Part shown: positions 1 through 8,563 of the stretch, piece after piece | How positions within the stretch are numbered: the first letter of the stretch is position 1 | How the letters are laid out: every line of letters begins with the position of its first letter | The notes under the pieces: model-generated | What the model was told of the DNA's origin: nothing | Database searches by the model: none | What the model saw: only the letters and a program-made list of their open reading frames with translations | Assembly (NCBI GenBank): GCA_023409265.1 | Contig: JAEYHZ010000007.1 | Location: forward strand, 19,777 to 83,776 | From: Bacillota bacterium | Lineage (GTDB): Bacteria; Bacillota; Clostridia; Acetivibrionales; DSM-1351 | Direction of reading: 5' to 3' | Length of the DNA stretch: 64,000 bases | Position numbers and translations under genes: made by a program

Positions 1-740
1 ACGAGAATACACGGTATAATAAAGACAACTCCATAAAGAGGTGTCAGCATATAATACAATTGACTTTTTGATACCTTTCCCAGAATATACAACAGCGGAT
101 AGTAATTAATGCATGCGAATGGGACAACAAAAGTAAAAAACCGGGTTACCCACTTTTTGTATATATCCAGAGGATATTGAGACATTTCTCTTCCGCCGTC
201 TGTGAATATACTTGCCGCCTCAATTCCCTGAATGGTCCAGAAACACATTGTAGCTGCCAGAATAAATATTCCGGAAAATATAAAAATTCCACCTGTAATC
301 ATAAATAAAAGAGTGATTACTTTGGCAATGCTCCAGGATATGTTCAGGTTGCTCAATGCAATAACAAGTACAAAAATGCTTTGAAGAAATCTCCCGATAC
401 GTGAGAATTCGAATTTTGCTCCCAGCACCTGTAATATTGTGTTTCTGGGCCTTACCAGTATCCTGTCGAATTCTCCGTTTGAAATAACCGATGAAAAGTT
501 ATCAAAGCCCCTTACAAAACATTCACTTATGGAAAAAGCAATATGAATAACTGCAAAACATAAGGCAACCTCATAAAAATTCCAGCCTTTAATATTTTCA
601 AACCTTTGAAACAAAAAATAAAGACTTGCAAAAACAGATAAGGGGACAAAAAACTGGCCGGTGGACAGCAATATAAATGACAGCCTGTACTGCATCTGGG
701 ATTTCAATAGAATCGACATATATCTTAAATACAATCTCAT
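1..740 (-). CDS. ABC-2 type transporter permease, 3' end cut by window edge
   Basis: An open frame starts at the ATG complementary to 738-740 and stays open to the left edge (about 246 codons), so the C-terminus is missing. The product begins MRLYLRYMSILLKSQMQYR and has several hydrophobic segments plus the phrase GEFDRILVRPRNTILQVLG, which recalls the DUF990-like ABC-2 permeases. It lies 6 bp after the second permease gene (747-1550) and is very likely the last visible gene of a three-gene exporter operon (ATPase, permease, permease). The family would form the membrane channel of an efflux pump; the substrate cannot be told from sequence. Confidence 0.8.
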   Translation of the reverse strand, partial: MRLYLRYMSILLKSQMQYRLSFILLSTGQFFVPLSVFASLYFLFQRFENIKGWNFYEVALCFAVIHIAFSISECFVRGFDNFSSVISNGEFDRILVRPRNTILQVLGAKFEFSRIGRFLQSIFVLVIALSNLNISWSIAKVITLLFMITGGIFIFSGIFILAATMCFWTIQGIEAASIFTDGGREMSQYPLDIYKKWVTRFFTFVVPFACINYYPLLYILGKVSKSQLYYMLTPLYGVVFIIPCIL

Positions 741-746
741 ATACCC

Positions 747-1550
747 TTAACCTCCCTGTACTACTACTTTGCGAAGCATTTTATTCATAAAGACCCTACC
801 CAGCAGCACCAATACAGATAACCACATTACCTGCAGAATTACTCCAAAGATAGCTTCTCTTGTGCCAATATTCCCGGAATAGGTTCTGAAGGGCAGGTCC
901 GAGGCCAATCTGAAGGGTAGAACATACGCTATTTTATAAAGCCATTCAGGCATAAGTGGCAGTGGAATCAGCATTCCTGCCAGAAACTCGCCTAAGACGC
1001 CAAAAATCAGCAGGGAGCCGGTTGGTGACATAGTTGCAAAAACCGATATGTAAATCAGCATAGAGATTGAGACCAGCACCATCAGTCCCAGCATTACAGT
1101 TACGCCAAATAATACAGCTGCAGCAGGATTAGGGGGCATGGATAAGCCATAAGGTTCAGGCAAAAGAAAAGCAATAACCAGTATGGGAAAACAACGCAGC
1201 AGTGCACCTGACAATCGCTGGGCTGTCAGCTTGGCGTACCAGAAGCCGTAAAGGCTGCAGGGCCGGCACAACTCATACGCAATATTACCGTCGGTAATTA
1301 GATTGAATATCTCAGAATCCCTGTACCAGAGCATTATAAAAACCAGAAAGGCTTGTTGAAGCCATATGTAATCTATCAGCTGGTTCAAGGAAATAGGCTG
1401 CACTGCTGTACCATTTTTGTAAAAAGCCTCGTATATCATTATAAACATAAAGCCCCAGAAGAACTGTGTAGCCAAACCTGCCAGGGCTGCCGTTCTGTAT
1501 TGCAGCCCGTTTATAAGTCTTATTTTGAATACGGAAAAATATGCCCTCAT
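747..1550 (-). CDS. ABC-2 type transporter permease
   Basis: A 267-residue integral membrane protein with about six hydrophobic segments. It starts at an ATG that overlaps the ATPase stop codon as ATGA (1547-1550), with AAGGAG ahead of it inside the ATPase gene, so the two are translationally coupled. The sequence GNIAYELCRPCSLYGFWYA near residue 90 has the character of ABC-2 (DUF990-like) permeases: a cytoplasmic loop followed by paired helices. Together with the next permease it probably forms a heterodimeric export channel driven by the 1547-2524 ATPase. Substrate unknown. Confidence 0.85.
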   Translation of the reverse strand: MRAYFSVFKIRLINGLQYRTAALAGLATQFFWGFMFIMIYEAFYKNGTAVQPISLNQLIDYIWLQQAFLVFIMLWYRDSEIFNLITDGNIAYELCRPCSLYGFWYAKLTAQRLSGALLRCFPILVIAFLLPEPYGLSMPPNPAAAVLFGVTVMLGLMVLVSISMLIYISVFATMSPTGSLLIFGVLGEFLAGMLIPLPLMPEWLYKIAYVLPFRLASDLPFRTYSGNIGTREAIFGVILQVMWLSVLVLLGRVFMNKMLRKVVVQGG

Positions 1551-2524
1551 ATTTCAAACTCCTTATAAAGCTCAACCATTATTTCCTCAATTGGTGGATT
1601 TTCAACTGTTATATCAAGGATTTCGAGTCTTTCGGACAAGGTTGAAATTACTTGTGAAACTCCCACCCGGGCAGTATTCACCTGCAAGGTGACTTTTTCA
1701 GGAGTACGTGACAAGATATTTGTTCCCTCCATCCGGATCACCTTATTGCTCTCCAGGTAGTCGGCAGTTATAGTTTTATATGACCCGAAACGGTTTCTTA
1801 GATCATTGAGTTTTCCATCAAAGAGGATTCTGCCTTTACCTATAAGCAGGATTCTTTCGGCAAGGGCTTCAATATCATTCATATCATGAGTAGTGAGGAT
1901 TACAGTTACTTTTCTTTCAAGGTTAATGTTTTTTATAAACTTGCGAACAGCCAGTTTTGAGGCTGCATCCAGTCCAATGGTGGGTTCATCGAGAAATAAA
2001 AGCCGGGGACTATGTAATAAGGAGGCTGCTATTTCACATCTCATCCGCTGTCCCAGACTTAACTGCCTTACAGGGATGTTAATAATATTACTTATGTCCA
2101 GGGTTTCAACAAGCATGTCGAAATTCCTTGTATACTCTTGTGACGGTATTTTATAAATATCTTTGAGCAACTCATATGAATCGATTACAGGTACATCCCA
2201 CCATAGTTGAGATCTTTGACCGAATACAACACCGATATTTTTTACATGTGCTATCCTTTCGTTCCACGGTGTCCGTCCCATTATCTTACATATGCCTCCA
2301 TCAGGAACCAGGATTCCACTCATTACCTTTATTGTCGTGGACTTCCCCGCCCCGTTTGGACCGATATAGCCTACAATTTCACCCTCACCTATATTAAAGG
2401 AGATATCCCTTAAAGCTTCAATTTCGGAATATTCCCTTTTAAAAAGCGATTTGGCGGCTGCTTTAAGACCGGCAGATCTTTTTGCCACCTTGAATGTCTT
2501 GCATAAGCCTTCAACTGTTATCAT
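1547..2524 (-). CDS. ABC transporter ATP-binding protein (exporter type)
   Basis: A 325-residue ATPase. Walker A is GPNGAGKST near residue 55, the signature is LSLGQRMRCE near 155, Walker B is LLFLDEPTIGLD, and the switch histidine is in TTHDM. The roughly 100 residues after the nucleotide-binding domain are typical of ATPases paired with ABC-2 permeases. The ATG follows GGAGG at good spacing. It is first in the operon with the two permeases downstream. An antibiotic-type or nodulation-factor-type (NodI-like) exporter is possible, but the substrate is not visible. Confidence 0.9.
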   Translation of the reverse strand: MITVEGLCKTFKVAKRSAGLKAAAKSLFKREYSEIEALRDISFNIGEGEIVGYIGPNGAGKSTTIKVMSGILVPDGGICKIMGRTPWNERIAHVKNIGVVFGQRSQLWWDVPVIDSYELLKDIYKIPSQEYTRNFDMLVETLDISNIINIPVRQLSLGQRMRCEIAASLLHSPRLLFLDEPTIGLDAASKLAVRKFIKNINLERKVTVILTTHDMNDIEALAERILLIGKGRILFDGKLNDLRNRFGSYKTITADYLESNKVIRMEGTNILSRTPEKVTLQVNTARVGVSQVISTLSERLEILDITVENPPIEEIMVELYKEFEI

Positions 2525-2675
2525 TTTACACCTCCATTTTTTTGTGGAAAAATTATTCTATAATAAAAGTTCCAAAAAGAAAAACCGGAGTAGTAAGTAT
2601 TTATATTGTTCACATATAACAGTTGGAAAATAGTGTACTATTAAGTACATTTCTCTTAAAATTGATAATTTTATC

Positions 2676-2704
2676 TTGACACATTGCCATTTTGAGGTTA
2701 TAGT
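2676..2704 (+). promoter_or_regulatory. Strong sigma-A promoter for a candidate small RNA
   Basis: TTGACA (2676-2681), a 17-bp spacer and TATAGT (2699-2704). No credible reading frame follows on the plus strand before the terminator at 2762-2790. Confidence 0.55.
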
Positions 2705-2710
2705 ATATAT

Positions 2711-2790
2711 ATAAATTTTGAGTTGCTAAATAGCTTAGCTTTGCTACTATCAAAAAACCTTATACCAGTTGGAAACAACTGGTATTTTTA
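2711..2790 (+). ncRNA. Candidate small RNA, about 80 nt, unassigned
   Basis: The predicted transcript runs from the promoter at 2676-2704 to a perfect 10-bp hairpin with a GAAA loop (2762-2785) ending in TTTTT. The body contains AGTTGC ... GCTACT, which can pair imperfectly around AGCTTAGCT, then a CAAAAAACC single-stranded stretch. The flanking genes are both on the minus strand, so this would be an independent plus-strand unit. I do not recognise the family. Confidence 0.4.
2762..2790. terminator. Intrinsic terminator, probably bidirectional
   Basis: Perfect inverted repeat 2762-2771 / 2776-2785 with a GAAA loop and TTTTT after it on the plus strand. On the minus strand the same stem is followed, after ATAAGG, by TTTTTT, so it may also end the adaptor/ATPase/permease operon whose last gene stops at 2831. 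Confidence 0.7.
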
Positions 2791-2830
2791 TTTTACAAGA
2801 ATACAAGATATCATTTCCTTCTTCAGTTCT

Positions 2831-4003
2831 TTACAAACTTCTGAGTGCATCAATGGGGTTCAATTTGCTGGCCTTTCTGGCAGGCATGTAGCCGAATATT
2901 ATACCTACTGCTCCTGAAAATCCAACCGCAAGGAATACTGTAAAAACCGATATTGAAAAAATGATTCCTATTATTATTGCAGCAACATATGCGATGACAC
3001 TCCCCACAATCAAACCAATCAGGCCTCCGATGAGTGAAAGGAAAATGGATTCTATTATGAACTGAAGCTGTATTCTGTTAGGAGTTGCTCCCAATGCTTT
3101 TCTCAAGCCTATTTCAGTTGTCCTTTCGGTAATGGATACAAGCATCATATTCATTATACCGATACCTCCTACAATTAGTGAAATGGCCGCAATGCCAGCC
3201 AGAAGCATTGACATGATGGACATCATGGACTGAAAGGATTTTATCATATCACCCATGTTGAAAACAGAGTATGCTTCCTCCTTATAATTAAATGCCTGGC
3301 TTAGGACACCCTTGATGTCTATTACAGATTTATCGGCCAGCCCTGTATCCTTCAGATATACGTCCAGGCTTGAAACATTTTTTACCCCGAGACTTCTTAG
3401 AGCTGTAGTGTATGGTATTATAACGGCTTCATTATTTGAATTCATGCTGAAGCCGCTCGACTCTGCCAGAGTTCCTGCCACGGTATAAGTAGTCCCGTTT
3501 ATGATCAATTTTCTGCCCAGGGGATTAATTCCGTAAAATAATTCCTTTACTATTTCACTCCCCAGGACTGCCACCTGATTTTTACTTTGAATATCCAGAA
3601 TATTAATAGTTCTTCCCGACTTTAACAGGCTGGCGTCCGTTCTAAAAAATACTTCATTTTTTCCCTGAACAGTAACCTGGTCCATGACGCTTCTGCTATA
3701 AACAATTGAGGTTTTACCCGATATGGTTGGAGATACGCCACTGATATTGTCAAGCTGTGATATTCTTTTTATATCATCATCTGTAAGGCCCCTTTTAAGA
3801 GGAGTCCCGATTACATTAACCATGATTTTATTGACGCCAAGAGAATTAACTTCATTGCTTATACTGGCTGTTGCTCCCTGAACAATTGTAATCAATGCAA
3901 TTATCGATGCTACTCCAATAACAATACCAAGCATTGTTAAAAATGACCGGAGTTTGTTCTTTACTATATTTTCCCACGACATTCTAATACTTTCCCAAAG
4001 CAT
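2831..4003 (-). CDS. MacB-like ABC transporter permease (FtsX domain)
   Basis: A 390-residue protein with one N-terminal transmembrane helix, a large extracytoplasmic domain (about residues 45-270) and a C-terminal FtsX block of three helices (about 275-385). It contains the conserved ITERTTEIGLRKALGA motif of MacB/FtsX permeases and ends with ARKASKLNPIDALRSL, also typical. GGAGG precedes the ATG. It is third in an operon with an HlyD-type adaptor and a MacB-type ATPase. The family works by mechanotransmission, moving peptides, antibiotics or lipoproteins across the envelope; the substrate here is unknown. Confidence 0.9.
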   Translation of the reverse strand: MLWESIRMSWENIVKNKLRSFLTMLGIVIGVASIIALITIVQGATASISNEVNSLGVNKIMVNVIGTPLKRGLTDDDIKRISQLDNISGVSPTISGKTSIVYSRSVMDQVTVQGKNEVFFRTDASLLKSGRTINILDIQSKNQVAVLGSEIVKELFYGINPLGRKLIINGTTYTVAGTLAESSGFSMNSNNEAVIIPYTTALRSLGVKNVSSLDVYLKDTGLADKSVIDIKGVLSQAFNYKEEAYSVFNMGDMIKSFQSMMSIMSMLLAGIAAISLIVGGIGIMNMMLVSITERTTEIGLRKALGATPNRIQLQFIIESIFLSLIGGLIGLIVGSVIAYVAAIIIGIIFSISVFTVFLAVGFSGAVGIIFGYMPARKASKLNPIDALRSL

Positions 4004-4027
4004 ACTATTCCTCCAAAAATAAATGGT

Positions 4028-4705
4028 CTACTCATGTTCCGAAAGATAACCGTCCAGGATATTCACGACCCTCTTTGCCCTCTGTGCTATATTGGTATCA
4101 TGTGTGATCATAATTATTGTTTTGCCGTCGCGGTTGATTTCTTCAAAGAGTTCCATTACCTGTACTCCCGTCTTTTGGTCAAGAGCACCTGTCGGTTCGT
4201 CGGCAAGCAAAACAGCCGGCTCTGTGACAAGTGCCCGTGCAATGGCAACTCTTTGCTGCTGGCCTCCCGAAAGCTGATTTGGAAGGTTTCTCACTTTATC
4301 TGCCAACCCGACGCGTTCCAGAATTTCCTTTGCACGCCTCTGCCTTTGTGCGTAGGGTAAACCCGAATAAATAAGAGGCAGTTCAACATTCTGGAGAGCC
4401 GTCATCCTTTGCAGCAGGTGAAAGCTTTGAAATACAAAACCTATTTCCTTATTTCTCACCCTGGCCAGTTCTATTTCATTCAGCTGACTTATATCGTTTC
4501 CGGAAAGAAGATATTTTCCTGAGGTAGGTACATCCAGACATCCAATAATATTCATCATGGTAGATTTTCCTGAACCTGAGGGGCCAAGAATGGACAAAAA
4601 TTCACCTTCATTAACCAGGAGGTTTACATTGTGAAGGACTTCCAGCTCTTCGTACTCCATAAAATAGCTTTTACAGATATTCTGCATGTTAAGTATTTCA
4701 GCCAT
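4028..4705 (-). CDS. MacB-like ABC transporter ATP-binding protein
   Basis: A 225-residue nucleotide-binding protein: Walker A GPSGSGKST, Q-loop FVFQSFHLL, signature LSGGQQQRVAIARAL, Walker B LLADEPTGALD, switch MITHD. Length and the TGALD pattern place it in the MacB/LolD/FtsE-like ATPases. Its ATG overlaps the adaptor stop codon as TAATG at 4703-4707. The partner permease follows 24 bp downstream. It powers the predicted adaptor-containing exporter. Confidence 0.92.
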   Translation of the reverse strand: MAEILNMQNICKSYFMEYEELEVLHNVNLLVNEGEFLSILGPSGSGKSTMMNIIGCLDVPTSGKYLLSGNDISQLNEIELARVRNKEIGFVFQSFHLLQRMTALQNVELPLIYSGLPYAQRQRRAKEILERVGLADKVRNLPNQLSGGQQQRVAIARALVTEPAVLLADEPTGALDQKTGVQVMELFEEINRDGKTIIMITHDTNIAQRAKRVVNILDGYLSEHE

Positions 4706-5595
4706 TAGTCAGAACCCCCGTCAGTCCTGTTATTTGCTGATCCTGGTCTCCTGAATCCCATATTTGTCTGATTGTCGGGGTTTGTATAAAGAATTGTCTC
4801 ACCGTCTGAAATACCTTTTTTAACTTCAACTATTGTGCCATTATTTATTCCTGTCTCTATTTCAGTCCTGAGAGGTTTTCCCTCCCTGCCCTCCTTTAAT
4901 ACATACGGTGTGTTGTTATTATCAAACTCAATAACCGACATTGGAATTGTAACAACCCCTTTTACAGTTTTGTTAATCAGCTTTACTTCTGCGGACATGC
5001 CAACCCTTAACTGTTCAGCTCCGGCAAGGTCAATTGTAGCAGTGAAATAGGTCAGCCCGTTCATTACTACTCCCTCTTTTGAAATCTTGCTGATCTTTCC
5101 TTTGAGCTCTTTCTGCAATGCTCCGATTTTTACCGTTGCTTCCTTACCCTTTTGCAGTGAACCTATATCATATTCATCCACACGGACATTAATCTGGAGC
5201 TTGCTGTAATCCACTATGTCCATCATTTTAGTACCGGCCATAATAACTTCGTTTTCTTCAACGTTTACATTGGCTGCTTCGCCATCTATATCTGCCAATA
5301 TTTCATTGCCGTTTGTAGTTTTTAGGAGAATATCCCCCGCCTTTACCGACTGTCCCTCTGTTACAAATATATCCGATACCTGCATAACCGTTTCTGCTAT
5401 TATAGATTGCCTGTTCCTGGCTTCAATATTACCACTGAAGGAGGTATAAGTGGTAATATCTGCAGTCTTTGCCTTTACGCTTTCATAAACTTTGGGGTTC
5501 CTGTTTGCAAAATAAAATATAACAGCACCTATTAATACTAACAGTACCAGTATTGTGATCCACTTCCTTGTCCCTGACTTTCTCCTGGGTATCAT
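4705..5595 (-). CDS. HlyD/MacA-type membrane fusion (adaptor) protein
   Basis: 296 residues from the ATG at 5593-5595, chosen because AGGAGG lies 8 nt upstream; a longer frame reaching 5673 has no ribosome site. An N-terminal anchor (about residues 10-30) is followed by a biotinyl-lipoyl-like barrel, with AGDILLKT and EGEAANVNVEENEVIMAG-like halves, and a beta domain that includes RVGMSAEVKL. The coiled-coil hairpin between the lipoyl halves is almost absent, as in many Gram-positive adaptors. It heads the three-gene exporter operon and probably links the permease to the outer face of the membrane. Confidence 0.85.
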   Translation of the reverse strand: MIPRRKSGTRKWITILVLLVLIGAVIFYFANRNPKVYESVKAKTADITTYTSFSGNIEARNRQSIIAETVMQVSDIFVTEGQSVKAGDILLKTTNGNEILADIDGEAANVNVEENEVIMAGTKMMDIVDYSKLQINVRVDEYDIGSLQKGKEATVKIGALQKELKGKISKISKEGVVMNGLTYFTATIDLAGAEQLRVGMSAEVKLINKTVKGVVTIPMSVIEFDNNNTPYVLKEGREGKPLRTEIETGINNGTIVEVKKGISDGETILYTNPDNQTNMGFRRPGSANNRTDGGSD

Positions 5596-5655
5596 TAAAA
5601 CAGCCTCCTGATGCATATGATAAATAAAATTAGTTCCAAGTTTGAAACAATAATA

Positions 5656-5690
5656 AAGAGCATCACCAAACAATCAGGTCAGATGCTCTT
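5656..5690 (-). terminator. Hairpin between kinase and adaptor genes
   Basis: A perfect 9-bp stem, 5656-5664 / 5682-5690, with an additional ACC/GGT pairing inside the loop. On the minus strand it is followed by TTTATTATTG, giving a plausible but not strong terminator after the kinase gene; on the plus strand it is followed by TTTTTATTT. Confidence 0.5.
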
Positions 5691-5811
5691 TTTATTTATG
5701 GTTTCAATATTTTCTAAAAATATACATTAATTATCTTAACTTTTTTAGGAACATGCTTGTTAATGGTCGTACCGGCTGCGAAAAATAACCCTTTGACGCA
5801 GATAAAGCCTC

Positions 5812-7710
5812 CTATAAAGTAAAGTAAAAGCTCACCCCGTCAGGTGTATTTTTTACTCCATACTGACTGCCGTGCAGCTCAAGAATGTTTTTTACAATTG
5901 ATAACCCCAGTCCGGTTCCCCCAGCTTTTCTTCCTCTTGATTTTTCAACTCTGTAAAACCTCTCCCATATTTTTTGGAGATCTTCTTCAGCAATTTGTTC
6001 CCCGTTGTTCTCAATATTTATATAAAGTTTATTTTCTCCCTTTTCAGTCAGCACTTTGATACTTCCGTTGTTACCGGTATGTCTTATAGCATTTCCAAGT
6101 ATATTTGTAATGACCTGTTCAATTCTTCGTCTGTCGGCATAGACCTGAAAACCTTTATCTTCATGGTCAACAATCAAAGAAATATTCTTTTGTGCCATAC
6201 TTTTATCAAGTCTGGTCTCCACCTCATCTATCAGGTCAGCTATTGCAAATTCCTCTTTATTCAGTTCATAAGCTTTGGATTCAAGCTTTGCCAGGTCCAG
6301 AAGATCCATGACCAGCTCATCCATCTTTTCAACCTCGTCCAATATTACATCTATATAATAATCCTTTTTTTCTACAGCCACATTATCTTTAAAGCCTTCG
6401 GCAAAGCCCTTTATTATCCCCAGCGGAGTCTTGAATTCATGGGAAACACTTGACACAAATTCCTTTCTCATATTTTCAAGGCCTCTCTCCTTCTCAATGT
6501 CCAGCTTTAGCTGTTCATTGGCAGCCTTCAGGTCACCAAGACTCCGGCTGAGGTTTCTTGACAGCCTGTTCAGGCTTAATGCCAGATTACCAAGTTCATC
6601 CTTGGACTTTACCTGACATTCCTCCGAAAAATCCAAATCCGCCATTTTTTGAGCTACTGTATTCATCTTTAATAATGGCTCTGACATGCTTCTTGAAAAT
6701 ATAAATGCCATTATCAACATAAGTAAGATAACAACAAAAAATACATATCCGTAGTATGCCTTCATTGCTTCTACTGCTTCACCTACCGGCTGCAGGGATG
6801 AGATGGCAAATACGTATTCCGAAATCTGGTTGTTTTTTACAACAGGCTTTACAAAAGCTATGTTATCCATACCGTTATTAATGTCTGAATAATGAAAGCT
6901 GGCAGTTTTACCAGGTTCCACACTGGTTTTATTAACCATAATCAATTGATTCCAGTAATCTATTGCCGACCACAGCAGGCCACTGTTATAATTGGCTATT
7001 TGTTGTATCTGATCAGGCAGATTGAGCAATACAATTTTGCCTGATATTTTTTCAGGTCTGATGGTTTCAATACTGATAATATTTTTAGTGGACTTAATGG
7101 GCCCTGTTGTAGAAGAAACTTTAATATCACCTGCTTCAATTACTCTATCTGGTTTTTGTATTTTTAAAGTGTTGGTTACAGCAACCGGTTTCCCCTGTAT
7201 TACTCCTTTAGCGGAAACAAGCTTGATATTTGAGTTTATCCACGATTTTCCGTCTTTTTTTATCCCTGAGACGGACATAACTTTTTCAAGGTTCTCAGTA
7301 AAATAGCCGTCAACTTCAATTTCCGATCCCACCGACAGTTCGAGCTTCTGAAAATCTTCAAGAAATGCGATATTGTTAAGAGGGATTTCAAGTTTCTTTT
7401 TTTCGCCGGTTTCCAGAATTATTGAAAAAGATGGCATATATTTTGACATTCCATCCTTGTCCAGAATAGCAATTTGCGCATTGTTTTCATTAGTAAATTC
7501 ATTTATTTTCTGGGTTATTGCCTTATTGTCCCATTTCCCGTTGGAATAGGTATTCTCAAAGCTGTTAAGAGCTTTTTCAAGACGGGAGATTTTCATATTC
7601 TGATACATTTTTTCAAAAAAGAATGTCTGTCCGGCAATAAAGCTTCCAAAACAAAAAGTCATAAAAAGTACGGTTATTAGAAAAAGCTTGATCACTATAC
7701 TTCTTTTCAT
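5812..7710 (-). CDS. Sensor histidine kinase with large extracellular domain
   Basis: 632 residues. A first membrane helix (about 8-30) and a second (about 322-345) enclose a roughly 290-residue extracytoplasmic sensor region that I do not recognise. A HAMP domain (about 346-400), a HisKA dimerisation domain with the phospho-acceptor in VSHEFKTPLG (about residue 425), and an HATPase domain with the N box, GGTGLGLSIVK and a final FYFTL follow. Its ATG overlaps the response-regulator stop as ATGA (7707-7710). It phosphorylates the partner at 7707-8390. The adjacent exporter suggests sensing of an envelope or peptide stress; that is inference. Confidence 0.93.
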   Translation of the reverse strand: MKRSIVIKLFLITVLFMTFCFGSFIAGQTFFFEKMYQNMKISRLEKALNSFENTYSNGKWDNKAITQKINEFTNENNAQIAILDKDGMSKYMPSFSIILETGEKKKLEIPLNNIAFLEDFQKLELSVGSEIEVDGYFTENLEKVMSVSGIKKDGKSWINSNIKLVSAKGVIQGKPVAVTNTLKIQKPDRVIEAGDIKVSSTTGPIKSTKNIISIETIRPEKISGKIVLLNLPDQIQQIANYNSGLLWSAIDYWNQLIMVNKTSVEPGKTASFHYSDINNGMDNIAFVKPVVKNNQISEYVFAISSLQPVGEAVEAMKAYYGYVFFVVILLMLIMAFIFSRSMSEPLLKMNTVAQKMADLDFSEECQVKSKDELGNLALSLNRLSRNLSRSLGDLKAANEQLKLDIEKERGLENMRKEFVSSVSHEFKTPLGIIKGFAEGFKDNVAVEKKDYYIDVILDEVEKMDELVMDLLDLAKLESKAYELNKEEFAIADLIDEVETRLDKSMAQKNISLIVDHEDKGFQVYADRRRIEQVITNILGNAIRHTGNNGSIKVLTEKGENKLYINIENNGEQIAEEDLQKIWERFYRVEKSRGRKAGGTGLGLSIVKNILELHGSQYGVKNTPDGVSFYFTL

Positions 7711-8390
7711 GATTTATTCACCTCAAATCTGTAGCCCATTCCAATGACGGTCGATATACAGGAAGCCCTGTCCATTAATTTGCTTCTCAATTTTTTAACA
7801 TGGGTATCTACAGTGCGCAGGTCGCCATAATAGTCAAAGCCCCATACTTTTGAAAGTATAACTTCCCGTCCCAGCACAATATCCCTGTTCTCCATGAAAA
7901 AAAGTAATAGTTCATACTCCTTGTATGCCAGTTCAATTGATTTATTGTCTATTCTTACAGTCCTGGAAAGTTTATTTACCTCGATACCGTTCAAGGTTAT
8001 AGTCCCATCAGTTTTTCCCACTGTTCCGGCAGCACGCTTAAGCAGCATTTTTGATTTTGCAACCAGTACCCTGGGACTAAAGGGCTTGGTAACATAATCA
8101 TCAGCTCCCAGCTCATAGCCCATTAGCTTGTCTTCTTCATCTGCCCGTGCTGTGAGCATGATAATCGGAACATCCGAAATTCTCCTGAGTCTCATGCATA
8201 CCGACCATCCATCTATTTCAGGTATCATGATATCAAGAATTATAAGATCGATGCTGTTTATCTCAAAAAGCTCGAGAGCCTCTTTTCCGTCCCCAGTCTG
8301 TATTATTGTAAAACCTTCCTTAATAAAATAATCAATAACTATTTCTCTTATTCTTTCGTCATCTTCAACCAGAAGTATTTTCTTTTCCAT
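7707..8390 (-). CDS. OmpR/PhoB-family response regulator
   Basis: 227 residues from the ATG at 8388-8390. An in-frame GTG at 8405 forms part of the GTGAGGA ribosome site and is not used. The receiver domain has the acidic pair D10-D11, phospho-acceptor D53 in LIILDIMIPEIDG, the switch T in MLTARAD and K in TKPFSP. The C-terminal winged helix ends with VDTHVKKLRSKL and GMGYRFE. It is coupled to the kinase by a 4-bp overlap. A direct repeat with an 11-bp period at 9627-9647, upstream of the secreted protein gene, is a good candidate target. Confidence 0.93.
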   Translation of the reverse strand: MEKKILLVEDDERIREIVIDYFIKEGFTIIQTGDGKEALELFEINSIDLIILDIMIPEIDGWSVCMRLRRISDVPIIMLTARADEEDKLMGYELGADDYVTKPFSPRVLVAKSKMLLKRAAGTVGKTDGTITLNGIEVNKLSRTVRIDNKSIELAYKEYELLLFFMENRDIVLGREVILSKVWGFDYYGDLRTVDTHVKKLRSKLMDRASCISTVIGMGYRFEVNKS

Positions 8391-8443
8391 TATGAAAATC
8401 CTCACTTTTAGTCCAGGTAACAGTCAATCTCTAAACAAGACCA

Positions 8444-8528
8444 ATACCTGCTTACTATAACGAGGCAAAGGTAATAAAATCTTTCTACAGCCGAAAGATT
8501 TTATTACCTCTGCACTATAAGCAGGTAT
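8444..8528. repeat. 85-bp nested palindromic element
   Basis: Outer perfect arms of 11 bp (8444-8454 / 8518-8528) and inner perfect arms of 16 bp (8470-8485 / 8493-8508) form a long, nearly continuous hairpin. No T tract follows on either strand. It lies between the end of the secreted protein gene and the response-regulator start. It could act as a processing or termination hairpin, or be a small palindromic mobile repeat. Confidence 0.6.
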
Positions 8529-8563
8529 ATACGTGTTTTGAAGGTTCTGTTACATGCTCTTTT

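Noticed and set aside
5974..6453. 159-codon frame antisense to the histidine kinase
   Set aside because: Lies opposite the conserved catalytic domain of the kinase and has no features of its own.
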